This document shows, piece by piece, positions 16,391 to 25,008 of a stretch of DNA of 52,213 bases. Positions within the stretch are counted from its first letter, which is position 1. Every line of letters starts with the position of its first letter. The position numbers and the translations under genes were made by a program. The notes under the pieces were generated by a model. That model worked only from the letters and a program-made list of their open reading frames with translations. It had not been told where the DNA came from and did not search any database. The DNA comes from Allobosea vaviloviae (GTDB lineage: Bacteria; Pseudomonadota; Alphaproteobacteria; Rhizobiales; Beijerinckiaceae): contig NZ_LGSZ01000017.1 of the NCBI RefSeq assembly GCF_001298265.1, forward strand, positions 1 to 52,213, written 5' to 3'.

Positions 16391-17590
16391 TCAACTCGCT
16401 TTACGCACGCGTGTCGGCAGTGCGATGGCGGCTGACGCTGGATTGGGCTGCTGCCGGGAGTGGGATTCGGCCACCGGTTTCGACCATGGCGCGCTCTTGA
16501 ACCACCCGACCACGACCGCCACGCCAAGGATCAGTGCGAAGCCGATGAGATTGAGCAGGGCCACGACAAGCTCGCCGCGGCCTGCCATGTCGGCGACGGT
16601 GCCGAGCAGTCGCGCCAGGACGACGCTGGCGAGGAAGGCCGCGAGCGATTGCCTGCCGATCAGAATGAGCAGATGGCCCGGCCCTTGATCGAGCTGCCGG
16701 CGCCAGGGCTCGATCAGGCTCAGCACGAGATAGGCCAATGCCAGGAAGTGCAGGATGCGCAGGACGTGCAAGTTGCTCTTCTCGGCATCGGGGAGAATCA
16801 GATCGCGCAGGGCCTGGGCCGCCGGCCAATGCTCGACGATACCCCAGAAGGAGAGCGGGACCGAGAGCACAAGGAAGATCGCGGCGCCGATCATCAGGCG
16901 CCAGTCGCCGAGCTGTGGCACTGGCAGCCATTTCATCGCGATGAAGAAGCCGATGAAGAAGATGAGCTGCCAGGCGAAGGGGTTGAGGAACCAGCCGGCG
17001 CCATTCCACGGATTGCCAAGCAGGTTGAGACCAGCGCTCCAGACCAGCCCATAGAGCAGCCCGGCCAGCAGGAAGGGCAAGGCGGAATGGACGCGCCTGA
17101 GCGCCATCATCACTGGCACCAGCGCCAGGATCACAAGATACATCGGCAGGATGTCGAGATAGTCGGGCTGCCATGTCAGGGTCGCCAGGCCGAGCAGGGC
17201 CATCTCGGCATCGCTGAGCAGCGGCGCGAATTGCTTGGCGACCTCCGCCAATCCGAAGCTGCGGTCGAGCAGCGCGGCCAGCGCGATCAGCGCCAGAACG
17301 ACGCCGAGCTGTGCCCAATAGACCTGCCAGATCCGGTAGGCGATGCGTGCCGTGCCGAGCGCGAGCCCACGACGGACGAAGACGCTGCCGAAGGCAAGCG
17401 CACTGGCGATGCCCGAGCAGAAGACGAACAGTTCGGCTCCCGAGGAGAAGCCGAAGCGCGCCGGAATGAAGGCGTTCCAGCTGTTGTCGGGCACATGGGC
17501 GACGAAGATGATCAGCATCGTCAGGCCGCGGAAGAAATCGAGCCGCTCGTCGCGCGGCCGCTTCGCCGGATGGGAACCCTGCTGCTGCAT
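16391..17590 (-). CDS. OpgC domain-containing membrane acyltransferase
   Basis: A 399-residue membrane protein with about ten hydrophobic segments. The N-terminal RDERLDFFRGLTMLIIFVAH and the SSGAELFVFCSGIASALAFG region are typical of OpgC, which attaches succinyl groups to osmoregulated periplasmic glucans; related acyltransferases modify other glycans. WNGAGWFLNPFAWQLIFFIGF is another conserved part. A short ORF upstream ends over its ATG (TGATG). No glucan synthesis genes are nearby, so the glycan acceptor is open. Confidence 0.88.
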   Translation of the reverse strand: MQQQGSHPAKRPRDERLDFFRGLTMLIIFVAHVPDNSWNAFIPARFGFSSGAELFVFCSGIASALAFGSVFVRRGLALGTARIAYRIWQVYWAQLGVVLALIALAALLDRSFGLAEVAKQFAPLLSDAEMALLGLATLTWQPDYLDILPMYLVILALVPVMMALRRVHSALPFLLAGLLYGLVWSAGLNLLGNPWNGAGWFLNPFAWQLIFFIGFFIAMKWLPVPQLGDWRLMIGAAIFLVLSVPLSFWGIVEHWPAAQALRDLILPDAEKSNLHVLRILHFLALAYLVLSLIEPWRRQLDQGPGHLLILIGRQSLAAFLASVVLARLLGTVADMAGRGELVVALLNLIGFALILGVAVVVGWFKSAPWSKPVAESHSRQQPNPASAAIALPTRVRKAS

Positions 17591-17781
17591 CAGAAGGCTC
17601 CCTCGTCGCTGTCGGCGTCGAGCCGGCAGGCTGGCGCGGTGAAGCTGCTGCGCCTGAAAGCGGCATCGGCCTCGCGCCGCAAGCTGCGGCGGTCGACGCC
17701 GACAGCGACGAGGTCGGCGCCCGCAACGGGCTCATGCCGGATCGCGCTCGTCTGCGCGGCTTCTATCGTTTCGCGGTGCAT
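17590..17781 (-). CDS. Small ORF translationally coupled to the opgC-like gene (63 aa)
   Basis: Starts MHRETIEAAQTSAIRHE and ends with RLDADSDEGAF. Its TGA overlaps the opgC-like ATG as TGATG, a classic coupling arrangement, and its codon third positions are strongly G/C like the neighbouring genes. No membrane segment or known domain is seen. A GTG at 17829 would add 16 residues. I do not recognise a family; possibly a small conserved hypothetical protein of this lineage. Confidence 0.5.
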   Translation of the reverse strand: MHRETIEAAQTSAIRHEPVAGADLVAVGVDRRSLRREADAAFRRSSFTAPACRLDADSDEGAF

Positions 17782-17851
17782 GCTGTTGTCCAGGCTGGCC
17801 GTGCTGACGGCTCGCGTGAGAGATCGCACGGCCAGCGCGTTTGGTTACATT

Positions 17852-18772
17852 TTACTGAGCTGTGAGGGTGGTACGTGCCAGGGTGGCCGGTGCGCTTGCC
17901 GTCGCGGGCGGGGCATTGGCCGGCATGGCGATCCGCCAGGCGCGCTCGACCCAGGCGGGATCGGACATGTGGCCGCCGGCATGCAGGCAGAGTTCGAGCC
18001 GCGCCGTTCCGCTGCAGTGTTCCGCGACGCTGCAGATCAAGGCGGCAGTCGACACAGCTTGCACAGCCGCAGGGAATGGCGCGGTGCAACGGCCGGGCGC
18101 GAAAATGGCGAGGCTTCTGAACAGGTCGCCCTGCCGCGAGCCCTGGCGCAGGGTTCGTCCGGCCAGCGGCACAGTGGTGTCGGCGGTGCCATGGACATGG
18201 ATCAGGTTGGGGCGGGGGCTAGCGCAGCTCTCTGGCAGCGGCTCCCAGAAGGCGCCTGCGATCGGTGCGAAGGCGGCGAAACGCTGCGGCATCCGGCAGG
18301 CGAGATACCAGACCATCGAGCCGCCCTGCGAAAAGCCTGATGCCATGATCCGGCGGGGATCGACAGGAAAGCGCCTGGCGACATCGTCGAGAACATGGCT
18401 GACATAGGCGAACTCGTCGCGGTTACGCGCCGGCGAGCCGGGAAAGGACCAGCTCCGGCCGACGCCGTCCATGGCGATCAGCGCGACACCGAGACGCTGC
18501 GCCACAGCGACCAGCCCCTGATCGGCGATCGTCTCCTCGGCCGAGCCCTGATAGCCATGGAAATACATGATCGCGCCGCTGACGGGTCCAGCCTTTGGGT
18601 GCTGCGGCAGGACGATACGGTAAGAGCCGCCCTCGACCTGGCAGCCGGCCTCGGCCGGGCAGGAATCGACCGGCTTGAGGTCGGCCGCAGTCTGGGCTCG
18701 CCCCTGACCTGAAAGGGTGCAGGCGGTGGCGAGCGCCAGCAGCCACCTTGTCGAACGCCACGCCGCCGCCAT
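17852..18772 (-). CDS. Secreted alpha/beta-hydrolase, polyhydroxybutyrate depolymerase-like (LpqC/esterase PHB family)
   Basis: A 306-residue predicted secreted esterase. A signal peptide (STRWLLALATACTLSGQGRAQ) follows MAAA. The alpha/beta-hydrolase pattern is IMYFHGYQGSAEE (oxyanion loop), the nucleophile elbow GFSQGGSMVW, an acid at HGTADTTVP and the His in CLHAGGHMSDP. Several Cys residues suggest disulfides, as in extracellular PHB depolymerases and feruloyl esterases. ATG 18772 is favoured over the open frame to 18838 because the signal peptide then has normal length. It would cleave an ester substrate in the periplasm or outside the cell. Confidence 0.87.
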   Translation of the reverse strand: MAAAWRSTRWLLALATACTLSGQGRAQTAADLKPVDSCPAEAGCQVEGGSYRIVLPQHPKAGPVSGAIMYFHGYQGSAEETIADQGLVAVAQRLGVALIAMDGVGRSWSFPGSPARNRDEFAYVSHVLDDVARRFPVDPRRIMASGFSQGGSMVWYLACRMPQRFAAFAPIAGAFWEPLPESCASPRPNLIHVHGTADTTVPLAGRTLRQGSRQGDLFRSLAIFAPGRCTAPFPAAVQAVSTAALICSVAEHCSGTARLELCLHAGGHMSDPAWVERAWRIAMPANAPPATASAPATLARTTLTAQ

Positions 18773-18883
18773 CGCCGAAGCTCCCTCGCACACGCGCCTG
18801 CACGCGCTCTCGCAGGCCTGAGCGTATCGGGCTTGCAAGGGCGGTTCATCTGCGGGTCACGGGCTTGTGAGCCCCGTGCCGGC

Positions 18884-19510
18884 ATGCGACGAAAGAATCC
18901 GGATTCCGCCATAGCTTTCCGGGAAAAGCGCCCAGCCTTGTCGCTCGCCGAACTCGAAACGCAATTGCGACCGGTCTTTCTCGCCGCATTGGCGGGCGAT
19001 GGCGCAGCATACCGGCTCTTCCTCGACGCGATCAGCGCCCGGCTGCGCGGTTCTCTGCGCCATATGCTGCTGCGCATCGGTCGCAGCGAGGCGAGCGACG
19101 CCGAGGACGTGCTGCAGGAGACGCTGCTGGCACTGCACCTCTCCCGCCACACCTACGATCCGGCGAGCCCAGTGACGGCCTGGGCGCATGCCATCGCGCA
19201 CCACAAGCTCGTCGATCATCTGCGCCGCAGCGGGCGTCACGCCGCGAACCTGCCGCTCGACGACGAGGCCTATCAGCTCGCGGCCCCCGACAACGCGGCG
19301 CCCGATGCCAGGCTCGATCTGGAGCGCGCCCTGCAGGCCCTGCCCGAGCGCACGCGCATGCTGATCGAGAGGGTGAAGATTCAAGGCGCCAGTATCTCCG
19401 AGGCGGCGAAGGCAGAGGGGCTGACCGAGACGGCGGCCAAGGTCGCGATCCATCGCGGGTTGAAGGCCATGGCCCGGTTCCTGACGAAGCGCGGGACAGG
19501 ACCGACCTGA
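18884..19510 (+). CDS. RNA polymerase sigma factor, sigma-70/ECF type
   Basis: A 208-residue alternative sigma factor. Region 2 is visible as LRHMLLRIGRSEASDAEDVLQETLLALH followed by PVTAWAHAIAHHKLVDHLRR; region 4 as LPERTRMLIERVKIQGASISEAAKAEGLTETAAKVAIHRGLKAM with its helix-turn-helix. The arrangement resembles the SigF-like ECF group that usually pairs with a DUF1109 (NrsF) membrane anti-sigma factor, but none is adjacent. Instead a 68-codon ORF with a membrane helix overlaps its stop. ATG 18884 was chosen; an earlier start at 18833 is possible. The divergent esterase might be a target. Confidence 0.9.
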   Translation: MRRKNPDSAIAFREKRPALSLAELETQLRPVFLAALAGDGAAYRLFLDAISARLRGSLRHMLLRIGRSEASDAEDVLQETLLALHLSRHTYDPASPVTAWAHAIAHHKLVDHLRRSGRHAANLPLDDEAYQLAAPDNAAPDARLDLERALQALPERTRMLIERVKIQGASISEAAKAEGLTETAAKVAIHRGLKAMARFLTKRGTGPT

Positions 19511-19713
19511 AGCGATGCCAGGTCGCGGCCCTGCGACCTCTCGCCCTCCTGCTGCTCGCCGCGATCCTGCTCGGGCTCGTGGCCGCATCGGTCCTGCCGA
19601 CCCTGGCCCGGGCGCTGGCTGCGCTGGACGAGCGCGACCGTCGCATCGCAGCCCTGCAGGCTGAGGTCGTGCAACTCGAGGCCGGGGGCATGCCGGCAAC
19701 GACGAACTCCTGA
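19507..19713 (+). CDS. Small membrane/coiled-coil protein downstream of the sigma factor (68 codons, non-ATG start)
   Basis: The frame overlaps the sigma factor stop (CTGA) and has strong G/C third-position bias. It encodes a basic N-terminus, one membrane segment (LALLLLAAILLGLVAASVL) and a helical heptad-like tail (LAALDERDRRIAALQAEV). No ATG or GTG begins the frame before the membrane segment; CTG 19507 or coupling from the sigma gene is needed, so the exact start is uncertain. The topology would suit a membrane tether or anti-sigma-type partner, but no homology is visible. Confidence 0.45.
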   Translation: MKRCQVAALRPLALLLLAAILLGLVAASVLPTLARALAALDERDRRIAALQAEVVQLEAGGMPATTNS

Positions 19714-19800
19714 CGCGATCTGTCGCTGTCCGTGCCGTGCGAGGTGGCTGGAGGGTGGTCGGCGATGCTAGGCTTCAGCCCTAGGGCAGGAGGTGACGAC

Positions 19801-20613
19801 ATGGCGGCGGCACGAGGGACGATCCGGGTCGGCATCGGTGGCTGGGTCTTCGAGCCCTGGCGCGGGGTGTTCTATCCCGAGGGGCTGCCGCAGAAGCGCG
19901 AGCTGGACTATGCGGCGGAACGGCTCGGCTCGATCGAGATCAACGGCACCTATTACGGCTCGCAGAAGCCCGAGAGCTTCGCCAGATGGCGCGCCGAGAC
20001 GCCGGACGGCTTCGTCTTCGCGCTGAAGGGCTCGCGCTATTGCACGAACCGGCGCGTTTTGGCCGAGGCCGGCCCCTCGGTCGAGAAGTTCATCACCAGC
20101 GGGCTGACGGAGCTGAAGGAGAAACTCGGGCCGATCAACTGGCAGTTCATGCCGACGAAATCGTTCGACCCCGGCGATTTCGAGGCCTTCCTCAAGCTGC
20201 TGCCAAAATCGCATGACGGCATCTCGTTGCGCCACGCTGTCGAGGTCCGGCATGGCAGCTTCCAGACGCCCGATTTCGTCGCGCTGCTGCGCGAATACGG
20301 TGTCGCCGCGATCACCTCGGCGGATTCCGACTACACCCAGATCGCCGACATCACGGCGCCCTTCGTCTATGCCCGCATCATGGGCACGAAGGAGGCGCAG
20401 CCACACGGCTATTCCGATGCCGATCTCGACGCATGGGTGCAGCGCGCCGGTGTCTGGGCCATGGGCGAGGTGCCCGACGGGCTGGAGACCTTCGGCTCGG
20501 CCCCGGCGAAAGCCGGCCCGCGCGACGTCTTTCTTTATGTGATCAGCGGCGACAAGGTCCGCAATCCCGCCGCCGCGATGGCGCTGACCCAGCGGCTGGC
20601 GGCCAAGGGCTGA
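19801..20613 (+). CDS. DUF72 family protein (YecE-like)
   Basis: A 270-residue DUF72 protein with a TIM-barrel-like fold of unknown function. Markers: RVGIGGWVFEPWRGVFYPEGLP near the start, SIEINGTYYGSQKPESFARW, FVFALKGSRYCTNRR, LRHAVEVRHGSF and the YARIMGT strand. ATG 19801 has a near-ideal AGGAGGTGA ribosome site; the open frame to 19732 is not needed. The gene is followed directly by an inverted-repeat element. Confidence 0.9.
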   Translation: MAAARGTIRVGIGGWVFEPWRGVFYPEGLPQKRELDYAAERLGSIEINGTYYGSQKPESFARWRAETPDGFVFALKGSRYCTNRRVLAEAGPSVEKFITSGLTELKEKLGPINWQFMPTKSFDPGDFEAFLKLLPKSHDGISLRHAVEVRHGSFQTPDFVALLREYGVAAITSADSDYTQIADITAPFVYARIMGTKEAQPHGYSDADLDAWVQRAGVWAMGEVPDGLETFGSAPAKAGPRDVFLYVISGDKVRNPAAAMALTQRLAAKG

Positions 20614-20618
20614 GCCTT

Positions 20619-20703
20619 CCCGTCATTGCGAGCGCAGCGAAGCAATCCAGTCGGTTTCGCTCGACGTCCCCCTGGATTGCTTCGCTACGCTCGCAATGAC
20701 GGG
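20619..20703. repeat. Palindromic dispersed element (32-bp arms)
   Basis: Arms 20619-20650 and 20672-20703, starting CCCGTCATTGCGAGCG and ending CGCTCGCAATGACGGG, match over 32 bases with one mismatch around a 21-base loop. It lies between convergent genes (DUF72 and the deacylase), typical of REP-like elements in alphaproteobacteria, and may end both transcripts. Confidence 0.85.
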
Positions 20704-20743
20704 AAAGAAGCGCGTCGACCGATCTCGAAGGCGGTCGGTCGTG

Positions 20744-21211
20744 TCAGGCGACGTCCTGGCAGACATCGACCCATTCGGCTCCGGTGAGCGCCGCCATGCG
20801 CTCCGGGGTGATGCGGACGGCGCTGTGCGTCGAGCCGGCCGCCGGCACAACCTCGTCGAAGGCCTTCAGCGAGATGTCGCAATAGACCTGCAATGGCTGG
20901 CTGAGCCCGAAGGGGCAGACGCCGCCGACGGGATGCCCGGTCAGCGCCACGACCTCATCGGCATCGAGCATGCGCGGCTTGCCGCCGAGCGCCGCCTTGG
21001 CCTTGCGGTTGTCGAGCCTGGCATCGCCGCGCGCCACCACGAGCACGACGCGCTCGCCGACACGCAGCGACAGCGTCTTGGCGATGCGGGCGGGCTCGAC
21101 GCCATGGGCGGCGGCGGCCAGAGCCACCGTCGCACTGCTCTCTGCCGTTTCGATGACGGCGATGTCGGGCGCGTGCTGCGCGAAGAAGGCGCGGACGGAT
21201 TCCAGGCTCAT
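20744..21211 (-). CDS. YbaK/EbsC (ProX-like) aminoacyl-tRNA deacylase
   Basis: A 155-residue single-domain editing protein of the YbaK/ProRS INS-like superfamily, which removes wrong amino acids from tRNA. Markers: the conserved Lys in ARIAKTLSL, VVARGDARLDNRKAKAAL and the substrate loop GHPVGGVCPFGL. Length is standard. It begins 4 bases after the small membrane protein and is the last gene of the purH run. Which mischarged tRNA it edits is not evident. Confidence 0.9.
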   Translation of the reverse strand: MSLESVRAFFAQHAPDIAVIETAESSATVALAAAAHGVEPARIAKTLSLRVGERVVLVVARGDARLDNRKAKAALGGKPRMLDADEVVALTGHPVGGVCPFGLSQPLQVYCDISLKAFDEVVPAAGSTHSAVRITPERMAALTGAEWVDVCQDVA

Positions 21212-21215
21212 CGTG

Positions 21216-21482
21216 TCACCTGAATTTCAGAAAGAGCAGGATCGCGAAGGCCGCCGGCAGGCCGAAGACGAGCGAGAAGAACGGCATCTCCTGCAGGAGT
21301 GTATAACCGGCGCGGTTGACGCCGAGCCAGAGATTGACCAGCGATGCCACCAGCCAGATCGGCAGGAAGAGCTTCACGGCCAATCCGGTCGGATCGCCGC
21401 CGCCGAGCTTGAGCCGGCGCGCCAGGAAATGCAGCGCCCCGAGCAAGGCGAAACCAGCGGCGATGAGCTTCAGCGTGTGCAT
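21216..21482 (-). CDS. Small integral membrane protein, unknown function (88 aa)
   Basis: An 88-residue protein with three hydrophobic segments: an N-terminal one ([18 protein letters not shown]), a middle one ([18 protein letters not shown]) and a C-terminal one ([17 protein letters not shown]). Polar linkers contain RRLKLGGGD and NRAGYTL. It lies 21 bases after purH and 4 bases before the deacylase, so it is co-transcribed with both. I recognise no functional family. Confidence 0.8.
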   Translation of the reverse strand: MHTLKLIAAGFALLGALHFLARRLKLGGGDPTGLAVKLFLPIWLVASLVNLWLGVNRAGYTLLQEMPFFSLVFGLPAAFAILLFLKFR

Positions 21483-21503
21483 GCCGGTCTCGTTGTCAGT
21501 GCC

Positions 21504-23096
21504 TCAATGCCGGAAATGGCGATGCCCGGTGAAGACCATGGCGAGGCCGGCCTCGTCGGCAGCCTGGATGACAAGATCGTCGCGCATCGAGCCGCCGGGC
21601 TGGATCACCGCCGTGGCGCCCGCTTCGGCGGCGGCCAGCAGGCCGTCGGCGAAGGGGAAGAAGGCGTCGGATGCGACGACCGAGCCCTTCGCCAGCGTTT
21701 CGGGCAGGCCGGCCGCCTTGGCGGCTTCGCTCGCCTTCCAGGCGGCGATGCGCGAGGAATCGACACGGCTCATCTGGCCGGCGCCGATGCCGACGGTGGC
21801 GCCGCCCTTCACATAGACGATGGCGTTCGACTTGACGTGCTTGGCGACGCGGAAGGCGAAGCGCAGATCGGCGAGTTCGGCCTCGCTCGGCTGGCGCTTG
21901 GTCACGACCTTCAATTCCATGTCGTCGACGACGGCGTTGTCGCGCGCCTGTGCCAGGAAGCCGCCCGAGACGGTGCGCAGCGAGAGGCCGGCCGCGCGGA
22001 CATCGGGCAGGCCGCCGGTGAGGAGCAGGCGCAGGTTCTTCTTGGCGGCGATCAGCGCGATCGCCTCCTCGTCGGCGTCGGGCGCGATGATCACCTCGGT
22101 GAAGATCTCGACGATCTTCCTGGCGGCGGCCGCATCGAGCTTGCGATTGACGGCGACGATGCCGCCGAAGGCCGAGGTCGGGTCGCAGGCGAGCGCCTTC
22201 TCATAGGCTTCTGCCAGCGATGCGCCGGTCGCGACGCCGCAAGGGTTGGCGTGCTTGACGATGACGCAGGCGGCCGACGCCGCAGGATCGAACTCGGCGA
22301 CGCATTCGAAGGCCGCGTCGGTGTCGTTGATGTTGTTGTAGGAGAGCTGCTTGCCCTGGACCTGGCGCGCGGTCGAGACGCCCGGGCGTTCGCCCGGCGT
22401 GCGATAGAAGGCCGCCCATTGATGCGGGTTCTCGCCGTAGCGCATCGCCTCGGCCAGGCTGCCGCCGAGCGCGCGATAGGCCGGCGCGGTGTCGCCGAGC
22501 TCGCCCGCAAACCAGTTCGAGATCGCCGCGTCATAGGCTGCGGTGCGGGCATAGGCCTTCTGGGCGAGCTTGCGGCGCAAGGTCAGCGTGGTCGCGCCCT
22601 TGTGAGACTGGAGATCGCTCAGGACGGCGCTGTAATCGGCGGCATCGACCACCACGGCGACATCGTTGTGGTTCTTGGCGGCGGCGCGGATCATCGCGGG
22701 ACCGCCGATGTCGATGTTCTCGATGCAGTCGTCATAGGGCTTGCCGGCCGCGACCGTCGCCTCGAAGGGGTAGAGATTGACGACGAGCAGGTCGATCGGC
22801 GCGATTCCGTGGCCGATCATCGAGGCCTGATGCTCGGGGTGGGAGCGGATCGCCAGCAGACCGCCATGGACCTTGGGATGCAGCGTCTTGACGCGGCCAT
22901 CCATCATTTCCGGGAAGCCGGTGAGATCGGAGATGTCGGTGACGGGCAGCCCGGCCTCGGCGATCGCCTTGGCGGTGCCGCCGGTCGAGACCAGCGCGAT
23001 GCCGAGCCGGTTCAGCGCGCGCGCGAAATCGATCAGCCCGGTCTTGTCGGAAACGGAAAGGAGGGCGCGTTCGACGCGGCGAAGCTCTGTCGGCAT
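21504..23096 (-). CDS. purH: Bifunctional AICAR formyltransferase/IMP cyclohydrolase
   Basis: A 530-residue PurH, which catalyses the last two steps of purine synthesis to IMP. The N-terminal IMP cyclohydrolase domain shows [27 protein letters not shown] and [10 protein letters not shown]; the C-terminal transformylase domain shows [28 protein letters not shown] and the catalytic [10 protein letters not shown]. The C-terminus has the expected [15 protein letters not shown] and [10 protein letters not shown]. Full length, no defects. The heparinase-family gene upstream ends 103 bases before it. Confidence 0.98.
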   Translation of the reverse strand: MPTELRRVERALLSVSDKTGLIDFARALNRLGIALVSTGGTAKAIAEAGLPVTDISDLTGFPEMMDGRVKTLHPKVHGGLLAIRSHPEHQASMIGHGIAPIDLLVVNLYPFEATVAAGKPYDDCIENIDIGGPAMIRAAAKNHNDVAVVVDAADYSAVLSDLQSHKGATTLTLRRKLAQKAYARTAAYDAAISNWFAGELGDTAPAYRALGGSLAEAMRYGENPHQWAAFYRTPGERPGVSTARQVQGKQLSYNNINDTDAAFECVAEFDPAASAACVIVKHANPCGVATGASLAEAYEKALACDPTSAFGGIVAVNRKLDAAAARKIVEIFTEVIIAPDADEEAIALIAAKKNLRLLLTGGLPDVRAAGLSLRTVSGGFLAQARDNAVVDDMELKVVTKRQPSEAELADLRFAFRVAKHVKSNAIVYVKGGATVGIGAGQMSRVDSSRIAAWKASEAAKAAGLPETLAKGSVVASDAFFPFADGLLAAAEAGATAVIQPGGSMRDDLVIQAADEAGLAMVFTGHRHFRH

Positions 23097-23199
23097 CGGG
23101 GCATGTCCGGGGCTGGTCTATGGGGGAACTGCAAGGCAGGTGTTGGGCGCGAGCTATCATGCTGCGCCGCGCAAAGCAAAGTTGCGCGAGGAAGATTGA

Positions 23200-24969
23200 T
23201 TATGCGTCCTGTGCCGGTTCGGGTGGCGTTCCGGTCTCCGGAGGCGGCGGCCTGAACCGCCCGGTCGTGGGCGCGGCCGCGCCGACGCGGCTGAAGCGCC
23301 ACACGATCCGCGGGGTCGCGACCGCGTCGAAACTCAGGCTGAGCTGTTCGGTGCGGCGCCGTCCATCCGTCGCGGCGAGGAAGATGCTCTCCTCGATCGA
23401 CACCGTCAGCCCCGAGGCTTCGAAGGCCCAGACCTCGCCATTGGGCAGTGCGAGCATGGCGCCCTCGCCTTCGCGGATCAGGCTCGGCCTGACGGAGGGG
23501 TGCAGATGGAAGCGGGCCACGGCGGGCAGGCTGGCCGGTTTGCCGGTCAGCGTGATCTCGTCCTCGCCCGACAGCGAGGCGCCGTCGCGGGAGAGCAGCA
23601 GCCGGCGCGTGTGGACGGCACTGAGCCCGCGGCGATAGCCGTCATGGCTGCCGACCCATTCCTGGCCGTCTTCCGCATCCTGCCGGGCGACGCGCACATC
23701 GGACGGTCCGGAGACGATCCGCATCTCGCCCAGGACGAGGCCGAAAGCCGCGCTGGAGCGATCATTCAGCGTCACCGTGGAATGCGCCGCCGTGCTCCGC
23801 GCCGCGAGGCGGAGCTCGTCGGAGCCGTAGCGACTGGTGCCGCAATTGACCACGAGCCGCTGGCTGCCGCTGGAGAATTCGAACGCGAGGCAGCCGGCAT
23901 GCGCCTCGATCGAATGGGCGCCGCGCGGTGGCGCGCCCGCATCGACCACGACGATGCTGCGCTCGCCCGAGAGCCTGCTGTAGCCGGAATAGGCAGCCTG
24001 CTCGTTGGGCCGGGCGCGGGCGTCGTCATAGGCGGCGAGCGTCGCCATCAGATCGGGCGGCGTCGTGCCCATGCCGTTGAACAGGGCGAGCGCGCCGTCA
24101 CCATGCCGGAACAGCCGCAGATGCGGCATCATCCGCTCGATCGCCATGAGCACGCCGCGCGGCGGCTCGATGCCGCGAGCCATGAAGGTCTCGCGCAGCG
24201 GCAGGAGGTCGAGCAGCAATTCGATCAGCAAGCGGGGGTTGCGGCTGAGATGGCCGCCATCGGGCAGGATCTGGTGGTCGAGCTCGTCCGAGAGCAGGAA
24301 CTCGATGCGCCGCCGCCGCGCGTCCTGGCCGTCGAGGCACACTGCGGCGAAGGCGACCGCGATCAGGCAATTCAGGCGCGCGGCCCCCTCGACCGCGCCG
24401 GCGAGTGCAAGGTTCAGCCGGTCGGCCAACCGCGAGACGTGACGCACGAAGCGCTCATAGAAGACGTGGTCGGCGCCCTCCAGCAGCAGCGGGGAATGCG
24501 ACAGGAAGGAGATCAGCCTTCGGGCCGCCACCGCCGGCCGGCGCGCGATCTCGCTGCGATCGCGCTTCTTGCCGATGAAATCATCGACCAGCGCGCGGGC
24601 ATTGGCGCGGGCGATGGCCGTGTCGGCGGCATGCATGTGGCGCAGCCAGCCGAAACCATACAGCGCCTCGGCCCAGGCCTCGCTGGCCGGTTCGCTGTCG
24701 AAGGGCGACTCGCCATGGGTCCGCAGCGTGCGGCCGGCAAAGGCATAGTAGCCGGCATAGATGTCGCTGGCCGTTGTCGGGTCAGAGGTGCGAAGGTCGT
24801 GCGGCGCGAAGAGCAGGCGGGTCGCCCTGGAACGGCCGAAGGGCCAGAGCCTGCGCGCGAGGCCGACGAACTGGCCACGGGTGCGCCGCGCCGCCCGGCC
24901 GATGGCAGCCCGGGCCAGCCCCCTGCGCTCAGACCAGCCGTTCAATGCCCCAATACGCCCCGTACCCAT
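23200..24969 (-). CDS. Heparinase II/III family protein
   Basis: A 589-residue protein of the type placed beside purH and rsmB in many Rhizobiales. The N-terminal half is alpha-helical (alpha/alpha toroid; DIYAGYYAFAGRTL, GFGWLRHMHA), and the C-terminal half is the beta-rich heparinase II/III domain (SGYSRLSGERSIVVVDAGAPP, HAGCLAFEFSSGSQRLVVNCG). No signal peptide is evident at the basic N-terminus. Family members are polysaccharide lyases, but cytoplasmic versions in this context have no assigned substrate. 39 bases after rsmB. Confidence 0.88.
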   Translation of the reverse strand: MGTGRIGALNGWSERRGLARAAIGRAARRTRGQFVGLARRLWPFGRSRATRLLFAPHDLRTSDPTTASDIYAGYYAFAGRTLRTHGESPFDSEPASEAWAEALYGFGWLRHMHAADTAIARANARALVDDFIGKKRDRSEIARRPAVAARRLISFLSHSPLLLEGADHVFYERFVRHVSRLADRLNLALAGAVEGAARLNCLIAVAFAAVCLDGQDARRRRIEFLLSDELDHQILPDGGHLSRNPRLLIELLLDLLPLRETFMARGIEPPRGVLMAIERMMPHLRLFRHGDGALALFNGMGTTPPDLMATLAAYDDARARPNEQAAYSGYSRLSGERSIVVVDAGAPPRGAHSIEAHAGCLAFEFSSGSQRLVVNCGTSRYGSDELRLAARSTAAHSTVTLNDRSSAAFGLVLGEMRIVSGPSDVRVARQDAEDGQEWVGSHDGYRRGLSAVHTRRLLLSRDGASLSGEDEITLTGKPASLPAVARFHLHPSVRPSLIREGEGAMLALPNGEVWAFEASGLTVSIEESIFLAATDGRRRTEQLSLSFDAVATPRIVWRFSRVGAAAPTTGRFRPPPPETGTPPEPAQDA

Positions 24970-25008
24970 TACGCCTGGTGCTGTCCGCCGACACGAATCC
25001 CCACATCG

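Noticed and set aside
16460..18340. 626-codon plus-strand frame over opgC-like and esterase genes
   Set aside because: Runs antisense through two recognised genes and their gap; no domain.
20970..23255. 761-codon plus-strand frame over purH
   Set aside because: Antisense to a perfectly conserved purH.
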